Shown here piece after piece: positions 1 to 7,878 of a stretch of 61,218 nucleotides of DNA. The notes under the pieces are model-generated. The model saw nothing but the letters and a program-made list of their open reading frames with translations, searched no databases and was not told where the DNA came from. The DNA is taken from positions 1 to 61,218 of the forward strand of contig NZ_JAHYSG010000076.1 of the NCBI RefSeq assembly GCF_022095675.1. Reading direction: 5' to 3'. The stretch is from Dactylosporangium sp. AC04546 (GTDB lineage: Bacteria > Actinomycetota > Actinomycetes > Mycobacteriales > Micromonosporaceae). The stretch's first letter is position 1. Every line of letters starts with the position of its first letter. Made by a program: the position numbers and the translations under genes.

Positions 1-818
1 GCTGACCGGTCGGGCCGTTTGGGTGCCGTTCGTGGAGGCTTCCGGCGCTCCGGCGCCGCTGGTGGCGTCGGGTCCGGGGTGGGGATCGGCCTCGGTTTCG
101 GGCCGTCGGGGATCATGTTGGTCGGTACGTGGGCCCTGGTCAGGAGCCTGCCGACGTTGGCGAACGCGGGGCCGAGGAGGGACCCGATGACGCCGGCGAT
201 CGTGCCGTCGCGCACGGACTGCCAGAACTGCGACTCGTCGAAGTTTCTCCGCGTGCCGAGCAGCATCTGGATCCGCTGGATGATGGCGTCCATCAGGCCC
301 TCGGTCGCCGACTCGCTGCCGACGACGAGCAGCGCCGCCAGGACCAGGCGGGCGAACAGGATCCGGATGATGAAGCGGAAGATCGCGATGCGGGCGGCGA
401 GCCAGGCCAGCGCGGGTCCCGGGTTCGCCAGCGCGAAGGCGAAGGCGATCACGAACGCGGCGAACATCTCGACGGTCGACGCGAGGATCATCATCTTCTG
501 GTACTGGACCTGGGTGCCCGCGTCCTGCGTGGTCTTGGCGACGCTCCGCAGGTGGTCCGCGGCGGTGGTGACGTAGCCGGGCGAACTGACGTAGTCGTTC
601 ATGCTGTTGAGGAAGGCCTCCTGCGACCTGCCTCCCACGCCGTCGCGGACGCGGCGGACCGCGACGGCGAGCTTCGGGCGGGCGGCCTCGGTGCCGTCCG
701 CCGCCGAGAAGAACCCGGCAGCCAGCTTGAACAGCCGCATCGCCTTGGCGCCGGGGAACTTCTCCCCGGTGATCCAGTACAGGAAGGCGGCGAGCCGTTC
801 CGAGATCTCGATTTCCAC
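1..818 (-). CDS. N-terminal part of an ESX-associated toxin-like protein (runs off window)
   Basis: The gene is open to the window edge, so only about 272 N-terminal residues are visible. The start is a GTG at 816-818 opening with VEIEISERLAAFLYWITGEK. The visible part is an alpha-helical domain, then a strongly hydrophobic stretch at about residues 115-165 (MILASTVEMFAAFVIAFAFAL and following) and a Pro-rich tail (PKPRPIPTPDPTPPAAPERR). This layout, a helical leader followed by a Pro-rich linker at the end of an ESX operon, is typical of polymorphic toxins exported by type VII secretion, whose variable toxin domain lies at the C-terminus. That domain is outside the window, so the toxin role is inference. 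It is the last visible gene of the minus-strand ESX operon. Confidence 0.6.
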   Translation of the reverse strand, partial: MEIEISERLAAFLYWITGEKFPGAKAMRLFKLAAGFFSAADGTEAARPKLAVAVRRVRDGVGGRSQEAFLNSMNDYVSSPGYVTTAADHLRSVAKTTQDAGTQVQYQKMMILASTVEMFAAFVIAFAFALANPGPALAWLAARIAIFRFIIRILFARLVLAALLVVGSESATEGLMDAIIQRIQMLLGTRRNFDESQFWQSVRDGTIAGVIGSLLGPAFANVGRLLTRAHVPTNMIPDGPKPRPIPTPDPTPPAAPERRKPPRTAPKRPDRS

Positions 819-840
819 GGCTGCCGCCTTCGTTGATCGG

Positions 841-865
841 GGCCGGCGTCATCGCGACGCCGGCC
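841..865 (-). terminator. GC-rich hairpin after the 107-aa gene
   Basis: Perfect 10-bp inverted repeat (GGCCGGCGTC / GACGCCGGCC) with a 5-nt loop, one base past the stop codon of the preceding minus-strand gene and 22 bp before the next start. No U-tract follows, so it may be a partial terminator or an mRNA-stabilising element within the operon. Confidence 0.5.
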
Positions 866-866
866 G

Positions 867-1190
867 TCATGTGGTGGTACGGCCGAAGTTGGCGACGTCG
901 GTGTTGAGGTCCTCGACGCCGCCGATCTGCTGACGGAGGTACTCCACCTGGCCGGCGTCGCCGGCGGAGAGGTCGCGAATTCCGAGCACGATGAGGCGGG
1001 CGTACTCCACCTGCTCGGCCATGCCGTCGTTCAGGATCTGGTCGGACGAGTCGCGGATCGTGTCCGCGATCGGCAGGCAGTCGTCGATCGCGGTCTCGAA
1101 GTCGTCGTGGACGCCGTCCATGTGCCCGACGAACGGCTCGAACGCCTCGCTGCGCAACAGGTCGGTGTCGCCGTGCAGTGGTGCGGTCAC
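867..1190 (-). CDS. Small helical ESX-associated protein, 107 aa
   Basis: Function not recognised. The start is a GTG at 1188-1190, with a GGAG 9 nt upstream that lies inside the end of the preceding gene (5-bp gap). The protein (MTAPLHGDTDLLRSEAFEPF...) is acidic and predicted almost entirely helical, with no signal peptide or membrane segment. Size and composition resemble the EspC/WXG100-like helical hairpin partners that accompany ESX substrates, but no WxG motif is present. Its position between a YbaB-like gene and a toxin-like gene suggests a chaperone or co-secreted partner of that downstream protein. This is inference from context. Confidence 0.6.
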   Translation of the reverse strand: MTAPLHGDTDLLRSEAFEPFVGHMDGVHDDFETAIDDCLPIADTIRDSSDQILNDGMAEQVEYARLIVLGIRDLSAGDAGQVEYLRQQIGGVEDLNTDVANFGRTTT

Positions 1191-1195
1191 GGCCG

Positions 1196-1612
1196 TCAGC
1201 TCCGATCCGGCCTCGGCGCGCCGGGCATGTCGGGCATCTGGCGCATCACCTCGCGCATCATCTCGTCGATGTCGGCGGTGCCGTTCAGCATGTCGGCGAT
1301 CGGCGTGGCCTGGGGAAGGACGGCCGAGAACATGGACGCGAGCTCGGCCGTAGCCTGTCGGCGGGCCTGTCCGATGGTTTCGACCAGCAGCGCGCTCAGC
1401 TCGGGTGTGGGCATCGAGCGGTAGGCGCGCGTAGGGAACTTGACGTCGAGCACCTCCCCCTGCGCATCGACGACGACGGAGACCGTCCGGTTCTTGGACG
1501 TGGCCGTGATCGTCCGGCCGGCCATGTCGTGCTGCACCTGGGCGATGGCCTGCTGGCTCTGTTCGAGCTCGGCGTACGCCCGCGCGATTTCTTCGTGCCA
1601 TGACGTGGACAT
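1196..1612 (-). CDS. YbaB/EbfC family DNA-binding protein
   Basis: 138 aa. An N-terminal helix rich in Glu/Gln is followed by a compact region (ITATSKNRTVSVVVDAQGEV) and a long helix with VETIGQARRQATAELASMF. This is the layout of the YbaB/EbfC nucleoid-associated family, which forms dimers that bind DNA without strong specificity. The ATG start (MSTSWHEEIA) has a GGAAGG about 8 nt upstream. YbaB-like genes recur in actinobacterial ESX operons between WXG100 genes and toxin genes, where their role is unclear. The C-terminal PDMPGAPRPDRS tail is probably disordered. Confidence 0.75.
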   Translation of the reverse strand: MSTSWHEEIARAYAELEQSQQAIAQVQHDMAGRTITATSKNRTVSVVVDAQGEVLDVKFPTRAYRSMPTPELSALLVETIGQARRQATAELASMFSAVLPQATPIADMLNGTADIDEMMREVMRQMPDMPGAPRPDRS

Positions 1613-1632
1613 GCTCTTGCCTTCCGTTTCGA

Positions 1633-3792
1633 TTACCGGGTACCGCGCCCGCGCGAGGGCTCGTACGTGGGCGGCGTCGTGCGGGGCTGGGTGGGGCGGC
1701 GGGCCGGCCGGGTCGCCGGCTCGGGCTCGACGTCCTCCCTGCCGATGACGGCGGCCGTGACGTCCGGGTCGGTGCCCCAGACGTCCTCCTCCTCGGCCAG
1801 CCAGGTGGTGCGTTCCCGCTCCTTCTCGTTCTGGTTGCCGGAGTTGCCCATCCCGCCCATGGGCGGCATGAACGGCATGCCGCCCATGGAGCTCGCGGCG
1901 CCGGTGGAGCCGCCGTCCGATGCCGGCGTCGGGTAGGCCATGGCGCCGGGCAGCCCGCCGATGTTCTGGCCGCCCGACGCGAGCGCCCCACCGGCCACGG
2001 CCGCGGCCGGGAAGTTGGTGATTCCCGATGGCGTGTAGCCCGCTGGGGGAGTTCCCAGCGGCCCGAGGACGAAGCCGCCGGACCTGTCCGGCGTCAGGCC
2101 GCTGCCCGAGCCGAAGCCGCCGAGATCGCCGCCGGTGGTGCTGCCGGAGCCGAAGCCGCCGGAGCCGCTGGACCCGCCGAAGCCGAGGTCGTCGGGGTCG
2201 AGCGGGGACGGCGTACCGCCGGCGAGGCCACCGGTACCCAGGCCGGCCCCGGTGTCGTCATCGGAACCGCCGCTGCCGACGACCGCGCCGGACCGGCCGC
2301 TGCTGCCGAGCCCACCGGTGCCGAGGCCCGCTCCGGTGTTCATGCCGGTTCCGATCACGCCGCCGAGGCCGCCCGTGCCGCCGCCCGAGCCGACCCCGGG
2401 GCCGTCGAGGCCGGTGCCGCCGAGGCCGCCTGAGCCGCCGCCGAACTCGGTTCCGCCGATGCTGCCCGGGCCGCCTCCCGGGCCGTCGAGGCCCGCGCCG
2501 AGTTCCGTCCCGCCGATGCTGCCCGAGCCGCCGCCCGCGCCGCCGAGGCCGGCGCCGTCGAGGCCACCCGTGCCGCCGCCGAACTCCGTCCCGCCGATGC
2601 CGCCGGAGCCGCCGCCCGCGCCGTCGAAGCCTCCGCTCTCCGACGGCGGTGGCACCGAGCCGTCCGAACCACCGGTCTCGGGCGGGATGTCGCCAGTCCC
2701 CGGGCCGTTAAACCCGTTCTCGTTGCCCGGCCCGTCGCCGAAGGGGTTCGTCCCCGGGTACGGCAGGTGCGGAAGGTTGATGACACCGCGCCCGAACGCC
2801 GCCAGCAGGTCGTTGTAGCTGCTGATGAGGTTGCGCGTGGCCACCTGCGCCGCCTGGTCGAGGTCGTCGTAGTGGCTGATCCACTCCTGCTTCAGGTCGT
2901 CGTTCAGCCGGACCCACTCGGACTGCTGGATCAGGTCGTAGGTGGCGTTGCCGGCGCTGCTGAAGAGCCAGCTGAAGTCGAAGGTCCACGCTTCCTGCCG
3001 GTCGCCGTCCCCCGTGTAGTTGAGTCTGTCGGCGATGTCGACCTGGTGCTCCATCGACTTGAGCAGGGCATCGACGAGAGTGTTCGGGTCGTAGTGCTCC
3101 CATGCCGTGTACGCCTGCCACGCGTTCCACAGGCTGTCGCGGAACCGGTCGATCTCCGTGGCCGCCTCGTCCAGCACGTACGGCCAGCCGGTGTTCACGT
3201 AGATGTTGTGGTCGACCAGGAACCGGCCGCTGATGTTCTCGCCGAGTTGCTGCATCCCGAGGAACATGTCGCGGATGGCCCAGGCGAAGGCGTCCGCCGC
3301 GGAGCCCTCGATCACGCCGCCGTTCTCGATCTCGTCGTAGATCGAGCGGAGCTGCGTCTGGCCGTCGCCGGTGAGGTAGTCGTGGACGTTGCGGAAGCGG
3401 GTGGCCACGTCACGGAACATCGCCGGGTCGAGATACTGGTTTGTATCGATGCCGTCGATGATCGACCGGCTGGTGTCGACCAGCAGCTTGGCCTGTTTCG
3501 ACGGCGAGTTGTCGCCACCTTCGTAGAAGTAGACCGTGGCTCGGATGAGCTGGAAGTTCGTGCTGTCGCCGTCCTTGCGCACCCGGTACAGGGTGATCTT
3601 GTTCCAGTCCGAGCCGTTGGGCATCCAGTGCTCCCACGGGCGCTGGTAGTCCTCTTCGGTGGACCACCGGGACTCCCAGAACGACATGTCGAGACCGATC
3701 CAGGCCGGGTTGCTGACGCGCGTCGAGTCGATGTCCTCCTCCGCGCCGAGGATGTCGCGGACCGTGGGGGTCCAGTCCATCGGCTGTGTCAT
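1633..3792 (-). CDS. Large ESX-linked protein with Gly-rich C-terminal half (substrate candidate)
   Basis: 719 aa. Residues 1-345 form a Trp- and Tyr-rich mostly helical region (MTQPMDWTPTVRDILGAEED...), including a stretch resembling the helical bundles of ESX-exported proteins. Residues about 355-590 are a low-complexity Gly/Ser-rich tract built from degenerate repeats (GxGGxGGIGGTEFGGG), then a Pro/Met-rich patch (MGGMPFMPPMGGMGN) and a charged tail ending PTYEPSRGRGTR. There is no signal peptide or membrane segment, as expected for type VII export. It follows the two WXG100 genes, from which a long hairpin separates it. I infer a secreted or surface substrate comparable in position to PPE-type proteins, though no PPE motif is present. 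Confidence 0.65.
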   Translation of the reverse strand: MTQPMDWTPTVRDILGAEEDIDSTRVSNPAWIGLDMSFWESRWSTEEDYQRPWEHWMPNGSDWNKITLYRVRKDGDSTNFQLIRATVYFYEGGDNSPSKQAKLLVDTSRSIIDGIDTNQYLDPAMFRDVATRFRNVHDYLTGDGQTQLRSIYDEIENGGVIEGSAADAFAWAIRDMFLGMQQLGENISGRFLVDHNIYVNTGWPYVLDEAATEIDRFRDSLWNAWQAYTAWEHYDPNTLVDALLKSMEHQVDIADRLNYTGDGDRQEAWTFDFSWLFSSAGNATYDLIQQSEWVRLNDDLKQEWISHYDDLDQAAQVATRNLISSYNDLLAAFGRGVINLPHLPYPGTNPFGDGPGNENGFNGPGTGDIPPETGGSDGSVPPPSESGGFDGAGGGSGGIGGTEFGGGTGGLDGAGLGGAGGGSGSIGGTELGAGLDGPGGGPGSIGGTEFGGGSGGLGGTGLDGPGVGSGGGTGGLGGVIGTGMNTGAGLGTGGLGSSGRSGAVVGSGGSDDDTGAGLGTGGLAGGTPSPLDPDDLGFGGSSGSGGFGSGSTTGGDLGGFGSGSGLTPDRSGGFVLGPLGTPPAGYTPSGITNFPAAAVAGGALASGGQNIGGLPGAMAYPTPASDGGSTGAASSMGGMPFMPPMGGMGNSGNQNEKERERTTWLAEEEDVWGTDPDVTAAVIGREDVEPEPATRPARRPTQPRTTPPTYEPSRGRGTR

Positions 3793-3840
3793 CGTGGGGG
3801 CTCCTCAACTCATCACGCCAGCGAGCTGTGTCAGTTGTGG

Positions 3841-3874
3841 CCGGGCGGCCGGCACCGCGGTGCCGGCCGCCCGG
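3841..3874. terminator. Perfect 34-bp GC palindrome inside the ESX operon
   Basis: Two 16-bp arms (CCGGGCGGCCGGCACC and its exact complement) flank a central GC, so the full 34 bp is palindromic. It starts 12 nt after the stop of the 119-aa gene and ends 49 bp before the next start. It could attenuate transcription so that the upstream WXG100 genes are expressed more than the downstream genes, or protect the 3' end of their mRNA. Confidence 0.6.
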
Positions 3875-3885
3875 GGCGGGTCCGG

Positions 3886-4245
3886 CTAGCCGCCGGTGTT
3901 GCCGGTGGTGGATGACGACGTGTTCCACGCCGGCGCATCGCCGAGGAACTCCTGCGCGCGGATGTCGTTCATGTTCTCGGCGTCGTCCGTGACGGTGGCG
4001 AACAGGTTCGCCTGGGCGGCGCGGTTGTTGGCGGTGCTGCCGATGTCCGTCAGCTTGGCGTACAGGTTCACGCCGACGGTGGCGACCGCCGTCTGCACCT
4101 GGTTGCCGAGCGAGAACCTGGTGTGACCCGTCTTGAGGGTGATGGTCTGGATGTCGCCCTGTGGCGAGACCGTGACCTCCTCCGCGACCGTCAGGTTGAT
4201 GTTGACCGCACGCCCGAAATAGGCGTCGTCGCTGGTGAGTGGCAT
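3886..4245 (-). CDS. Conserved-looking small ESX operon protein, 119 aa
   Basis: Function not recognised. The protein (MPLTSDDAYFGRAVNINLTV...) looks beta-rich in its first 50 residues, then helical (VQTAVATVGVNLYAKLTDIG), and ends in a Ser/Thr/Gly tail. There is no signal peptide or membrane segment. The ATG is preceded by GAAGGAGAAGGC, a good ribosome site. It lies 15 bp downstream of a WXG100 gene and is followed by a strong hairpin, so it is probably co-expressed with the WXG100 pair. It may be a secretion partner or an ESX-specific cytosolic factor; the sequence does not decide. Confidence 0.6.
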   Translation of the reverse strand: MPLTSDDAYFGRAVNINLTVAEEVTVSPQGDIQTITLKTGHTRFSLGNQVQTAVATVGVNLYAKLTDIGSTANNRAAQANLFATVTDDAENMNDIRAQEFLGDAPAWNTSSSTTGNTGG

Positions 4246-4260
4246 GCCTTCTCCTTCGGC

Positions 4261-4557
4261 CTAGACGTTGCCTTCGAACAGCGACGCGCCCTGGGTGTCG
4301 GCAATCTGGTAGTTGCTGCGGATCTCGTCGATCGCGGTGGCGCCGCGGTCCAACGCGGCGTTCATCTGGTCGAGGCCGCTGTTCCAGGTGGTCTGCGCGA
4401 CCTGGTACGACGAGGCCGCGCCACCGGCGTTGGCGGTGATGAACTGGTTGACGTACCCGTTGAGGTCGGCCAGCGCGTTCTCGATCGACCTGGTGACGCC
4501 GCGCAGCTCCTCGCTCGAGTCGAGCAGGCCGTTCGGGTTCAGCGAATAGGTTGCCAT
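4261..4557 (-). CDS. WXG100-family protein (EsxB-like)
   Basis: 98 aa, the standard length of WXG100 proteins. Start ATG at 4555-4557 (MATYSLNPNGLLDSSEELRG). Two helices flank a turn with a variant motif, TTWNSG (W-N-S in place of W-x-G). The usual C-terminal YxxxD/E export signal is not clear; EIRSNYQIADTQG contains a similar YQIAD. WXG100 proteins form antiparallel helical-hairpin dimers exported by the EccC ATPase. The gene lies 31 bp downstream of a second WXG100 gene, which is the likely dimer partner. Confidence 0.88.
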   Translation of the reverse strand: MATYSLNPNGLLDSSEELRGVTRSIENALADLNGYVNQFITANAGGAASSYQVAQTTWNSGLDQMNAALDRGATAIDEIRSNYQIADTQGASLFEGNV

Positions 4558-4588
4558 GTGCGATTCCTCTCGGGTCCTCTCCGGCCGG

Positions 4589-4888
4589 TCAGGCGTACCA
4601 CTGGGCGTGCTGGGCCGACTCGTCTTCGGCATTGCTCGAGATGCTCAGGTGCTGGGTCATCGACGAGCGGAGCTGCTCCAGACCGTTCTTCACGGTCTGC
4701 ACACCGTTGATCCAGTCGGAGAGGGAGGTGCGGTACTTGTTCGCGGCGACCCCGGTCCACGGCACGGACGAGCCGACGGCTTCGACCGCCTGGATGGCGG
4801 CATTGACGTTGGCCATGGTGGTTTCGAAGGCGTTCAGCGTTTGGGTGATGGTGTATTCGTCTACGGAGTTGCCCAGCGGCGTGGTCAT
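4589..4888 (-). CDS. WXG100-family protein (EsxA-like)
   Basis: 99 aa with a clear W-T-G turn (VPWTGVAANKY) between two long helices, matching WXG100 length and layout. It begins MTTPLGNSVDEY, with a GAAAGGTGA ribosome site upstream. It is the first of the paired WXG100 genes after eccB and probably forms a heterodimer with the product of 4261-4557. The tail (DESAQHAQWYA) is short. It is cytosolic until exported through the ESX channel. Confidence 0.9.
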   Translation of the reverse strand: MTTPLGNSVDEYTITQTLNAFETTMANVNAAIQAVEAVGSSVPWTGVAANKYRTSLSDWINGVQTVKNGLEQLRSSMTQHLSISSNAEDESAQHAQWYA

Positions 4889-4955
4889 TGGTGCTCACCT
4901 TTCGTGTCTTCGTTGCAGGTGGTGCCGGTTCGGTCCGGCCGGATCGTCTGCGGCC

Positions 4956-6347
4956 TCACCTCCTCGCCGCCGTCACGTCCAGCACCGGCCCGGTGGGCAG
5001 CAGGGACAGCAGTGCGGCGGGCACTGTCCGGGCTCCCTCGAGGCCGTAGCCGAGCGCCTTCGCCGCGTCGGCGGTGGCGATCGGGAACTTCACCCCGGCG
5101 TCGGTGACGAGGAAGTAGCTGGTGCCGTTCGCCTGCCCGGCGCGGCCCTGGCGGACCAGTCCGCCGACGCCGGGCGCGGCGAGCACGGCGGTCGCGGTCT
5201 GCTCGGTCCGGTCGACGACCGGCGCGTCCCCGGCGACCGTGACGGCCGGGGCGGCGCGCATGGTCGCCCGCGCCGGTCCCTCCGGCGTGGCGCGTTGCAC
5301 GCACCACGTCTGGCCGGCCGGCAGGCTCGCCTGGGCCGGCGGCCGTTGGGGGAGTCCGGCCGGGAGCGCCGGCTGGGTCGACATCGGCAGCTGGGCGAGC
5401 GCGCCCGCGGTGAGCTCAAGCGGGCGCACCGGTACACCCGGATACGCCGCACCGGTGTCCGGGTTCCCGAGCACCAGAGCGACCGCCGTCGCGCCGATCG
5501 GGCTCAGCCCGTCGCGCAGCAGCAGGAAGTAGCGGTCGGGGGTACCGACGACGCGGGCGACGAAGACCTGCCCGACCCGGGTCTGCCGCCCGTCGGCGAC
5601 CGGGCCCGCGTCACCCCGGCCCGCGACGTCGACCGGCGCGATGTCCGGTCCGGGCGGCACCTGGTTGAGCCAGTTCGCCGCGACCGCGGGGGCCGTGGAG
5701 TAGCCGAGCACCCGCGGGATCCACGACCGGGTCAGCGCGAACCGCTGGCCGTTCCAGATCAGGAAGACCTGGCCACCCGGCGCGGTCACGGTGAAGCCGC
5801 TGTCGTCGCCGACCGTGGTGCCGCCGCCGCCCCGGGCGAGGACGAGGAGCGTGCCGGTCCGCACGGCCCCGGCCTGGTCCGTCCCGCTGAGCGCACAGAC
5901 CTCCCACCCGACGCCCGCGAGCCCGGCGGCGTCCGGCGTCGACTCGGGCGCGCCGACGATGCCGATCGGCATACCCCGCGGGACGGACCGCAGCGACGCC
6001 GCCGACACGGTCACCAGCGCGGGCCGCTTGCCGAAGATCAGGGCCGCGGACGCGTAGTTGTACACCGGTCGAAGCCGGCCGTCGACCAGCACGAACCGGC
6101 CGCCCGACTCCTTCTCGACGATGAGCGTCTCCGGCTCCTGCCATCGCTTGGCACCGCCCGGCTTGAGGAAGCCGAAGACGGTGAACCCGCCCACCAGGAG
6201 ACCGCCGATCAGCAGCCCGGCGAGCATGCCGGTGAGGACCCGCCGATGGGGGTTCTCCAGCGCCTCCGGCTCGGCCATGACCAGGGCGGCCGTCAGCCGG
6301 CCGAGCGTGTAGGACTGGGCCTGGACCTGGTCTCGTCTCGACTGCAC
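4956..6347 (-). CDS. eccB: Type VII secretion protein EccB
   Basis: 463 aa from a GTG at 6345-6347, 5 bp after the eccD stop. The N-terminus carries the family signature SRRDQVQAQSYTLGRL, followed by a single membrane segment at about residues 42-62 (LTGMLAGLLIGGLLVGGFTV) and a long extracytoplasmic domain. The domain contains one Cys near VGWEVCALSG and another near GQTWCVQRA, which probably form the conserved disulfide. EccB is a core component of the ESX inner-membrane complex and connects to mycosin on the outer face. The longer open frame upstream overlaps eccD and is not the true start. Confidence 0.93.
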   Translation of the reverse strand: MQSRRDQVQAQSYTLGRLTAALVMAEPEALENPHRRVLTGMLAGLLIGGLLVGGFTVFGFLKPGGAKRWQEPETLIVEKESGGRFVLVDGRLRPVYNYASAALIFGKRPALVTVSAASLRSVPRGMPIGIVGAPESTPDAAGLAGVGWEVCALSGTDQAGAVRTGTLLVLARGGGGTTVGDDSGFTVTAPGGQVFLIWNGQRFALTRSWIPRVLGYSTAPAVAANWLNQVPPGPDIAPVDVAGRGDAGPVADGRQTRVGQVFVARVVGTPDRYFLLLRDGLSPIGATAVALVLGNPDTGAAYPGVPVRPLELTAGALAQLPMSTQPALPAGLPQRPPAQASLPAGQTWCVQRATPEGPARATMRAAPAVTVAGDAPVVDRTEQTATAVLAAPGVGGLVRQGRAGQANGTSYFLVTDAGVKFPIATADAAKALGYGLEGARTVPAALLSLLPTGPVLDVTAARR

Positions 6348-6352
6348 CGCGC

Positions 6353-7750
6353 TCAGCCGCCGATTCCGCGGACGAGACCGTATACGTCCAGGACGGCGAG
6401 GAACACCGGCAGGATCGCGGTCGCGGCGAGCGTCTGGAGCAGGTCGCCGGCGCGCCCCCAGTACGGGGTGGGGCGGCGGCCGGGCAGGATCCGGGCGATC
6501 AGGAGGAGCAGCGCGACGCCCAGCGGCACGGCGATCGCCGCCCCGGCGGCGCGGGTCAGCGGGCTGCCGGACGCTGCGCACGCGAGGGCAAGGGTGACCC
6601 CGCCGGCCGCGGCGGGCAGCAGTTGGGCCAGCCGGTGCCAGCCGCTCGTCATCGGGCGGGCGGCCAGGCAGCGGACCAGCACGACCAGCCCGGCCAGGGT
6701 CGCCGGTGCCCATCCTGGGGCCGCGCCGACGATGACGACGCCCGCTGCCGTCGGGGCGGCGAGCCCGCTGTACAGCGCGCTCATCAGCCGGTCGGCGGTC
6801 GCGGCCCGGGGCAACAGCGTGGTGCTCGGAATGGGGTCGAGCTCCTCCTGGAGGTGCTCGGGCTTTGTCGGCAGCGGCGCCAGCCGGAGCCCGGCGAGCC
6901 GGAAGGCCAGCAGCGGGACCATCATCGCGGCGAGCGTGGACGCCACCAGCAGCGCGGCGGCCGACTCCACCATGCCCAGGCCGGCGAAGGCGCCAAGCGC
7001 CGTCGCCCCCGCGGTCAGCAGGCCGGCCACGACGACGCCGAGCAGGAGCAGGCGGGCATGGGCGATCGTGAGCGCGGCGATGCCGGCCATGGCCACGACG
7101 GCGATCGCCCCGGTGAACAGCGCCGGAGCGTCCGACCGGAGGCCCACCACACCGACGCGCGGGTCTGCCGCGAGCAGGCCGGCGAGCCCGGCGTACCCGA
7201 CGGCAGCGACGGCGAAGGCGACGCCGAACGGCCGCTCGCCGACGGCGAACGTGGCGACGACGGAGCCGACGAGGCAGGCGAGCGCGAGCCCGCCGGCGGC
7301 GAGGGCGCGGTGACCGGCGTGGCCGGGGAGCCCGAGCGCGGCGACGCCGGTGGCGAGCAGCAGCGCGGCCGCCGCCAGGGCGGCCCACCGGGTCAGCGAC
7401 GGCTGCCAGCGGCCGGGTCGCTCCTGCACCCCGGTGGCGATGCCGTCGATCAGGTCGTCGAAGTCGACCGGCGGGATCTGCTCCGCCCGGGGCCGGAGGT
7501 GGACCATGTCCCCGTCGTGCAGCCCCAGCGCGGCGACGGTCGACCCCTGGTCGAGCGGGGCGGCGCCGAGGCGCTGCAGGACCCAGCCGCCATGCAGCAG
7601 GCCGGACTCGACGAGGTTCTCGCCCAGCTGCTCGACCAGCACCGGCAGGAGGTCGGACACGACGACATGCGCTGGTACCGCCACCTCGACCTGGCGGGAC
7701 GGCCCGCAGATGGTGAGGCGGCACATCTCGCCGGCGGCCGCGACAGTCAT
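6353..7750 (-). CDS. eccD: Type VII secretion integral membrane protein EccD
   Basis: 465 aa. Residues 1-90 form the cytosolic ubiquitin-like (YukD) domain (CRLTICGPSRQVEVAVPAHV), then about eleven hydrophobic segments from residue 125 to the end. This is the EccD layout; two copies per protomer form the membrane vestibule of the ESX channel. The ATG (MTVAAAGEM) opens the minus-strand ESX operon, divergent from eccC with 128 bp between. The stop lies 5 bp before eccB, indicating a common transcript. Confidence 0.93.
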   Translation of the reverse strand: MTVAAAGEMCRLTICGPSRQVEVAVPAHVVVSDLLPVLVEQLGENLVESGLLHGGWVLQRLGAAPLDQGSTVAALGLHDGDMVHLRPRAEQIPPVDFDDLIDGIATGVQERPGRWQPSLTRWAALAAAALLLATGVAALGLPGHAGHRALAAGGLALACLVGSVVATFAVGERPFGVAFAVAAVGYAGLAGLLAADPRVGVVGLRSDAPALFTGAIAVVAMAGIAALTIAHARLLLLGVVVAGLLTAGATALGAFAGLGMVESAAALLVASTLAAMMVPLLAFRLAGLRLAPLPTKPEHLQEELDPIPSTTLLPRAATADRLMSALYSGLAAPTAAGVVIVGAAPGWAPATLAGLVVLVRCLAARPMTSGWHRLAQLLPAAAGGVTLALACAASGSPLTRAAGAAIAVPLGVALLLLIARILPGRRPTPYWGRAGDLLQTLAATAILPVFLAVLDVYGLVRGIGG

Positions 7751-7878
7751 GGCGATGACAACGCATGAGCGCCCGCGGAGTTCATCGGATGGCGAAAATT
7801 CTCCGCGTCCGGTGATCCCCGCGCGTCGAGCCGAGCGTTGTAGTGCGCGCCGGCGCCCGCCGGCGCGGGAGGTGAGCG
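7751..7878. promoter_or_regulatory. Divergent eccD/eccC promoter region
   Basis: 128-bp spacer between the divergent eccD and eccC starts, so it must hold both promoters. It contains an interrupted inverted repeat, CGCGGAG ... TCTCCGCG, near 7773-7806, which could be an operator. The eccC ribosome site is GGGAGGTGAGC just before its GTG. Confidence 0.45.

Noticed and set aside
2135..2818. Plus-strand Pro-rich open frame
   Set aside because: It is the antisense of the Gly-rich repeats of the minus-strand 719-aa protein; no ribosome site and no plausible fold.
4551..7313. Very long plus-strand frame of 920 codons
   Set aside because: It lies antisense to eccB and eccD, is Arg/Ala/Pro-rich, and exists only because high GC removes stop codons.
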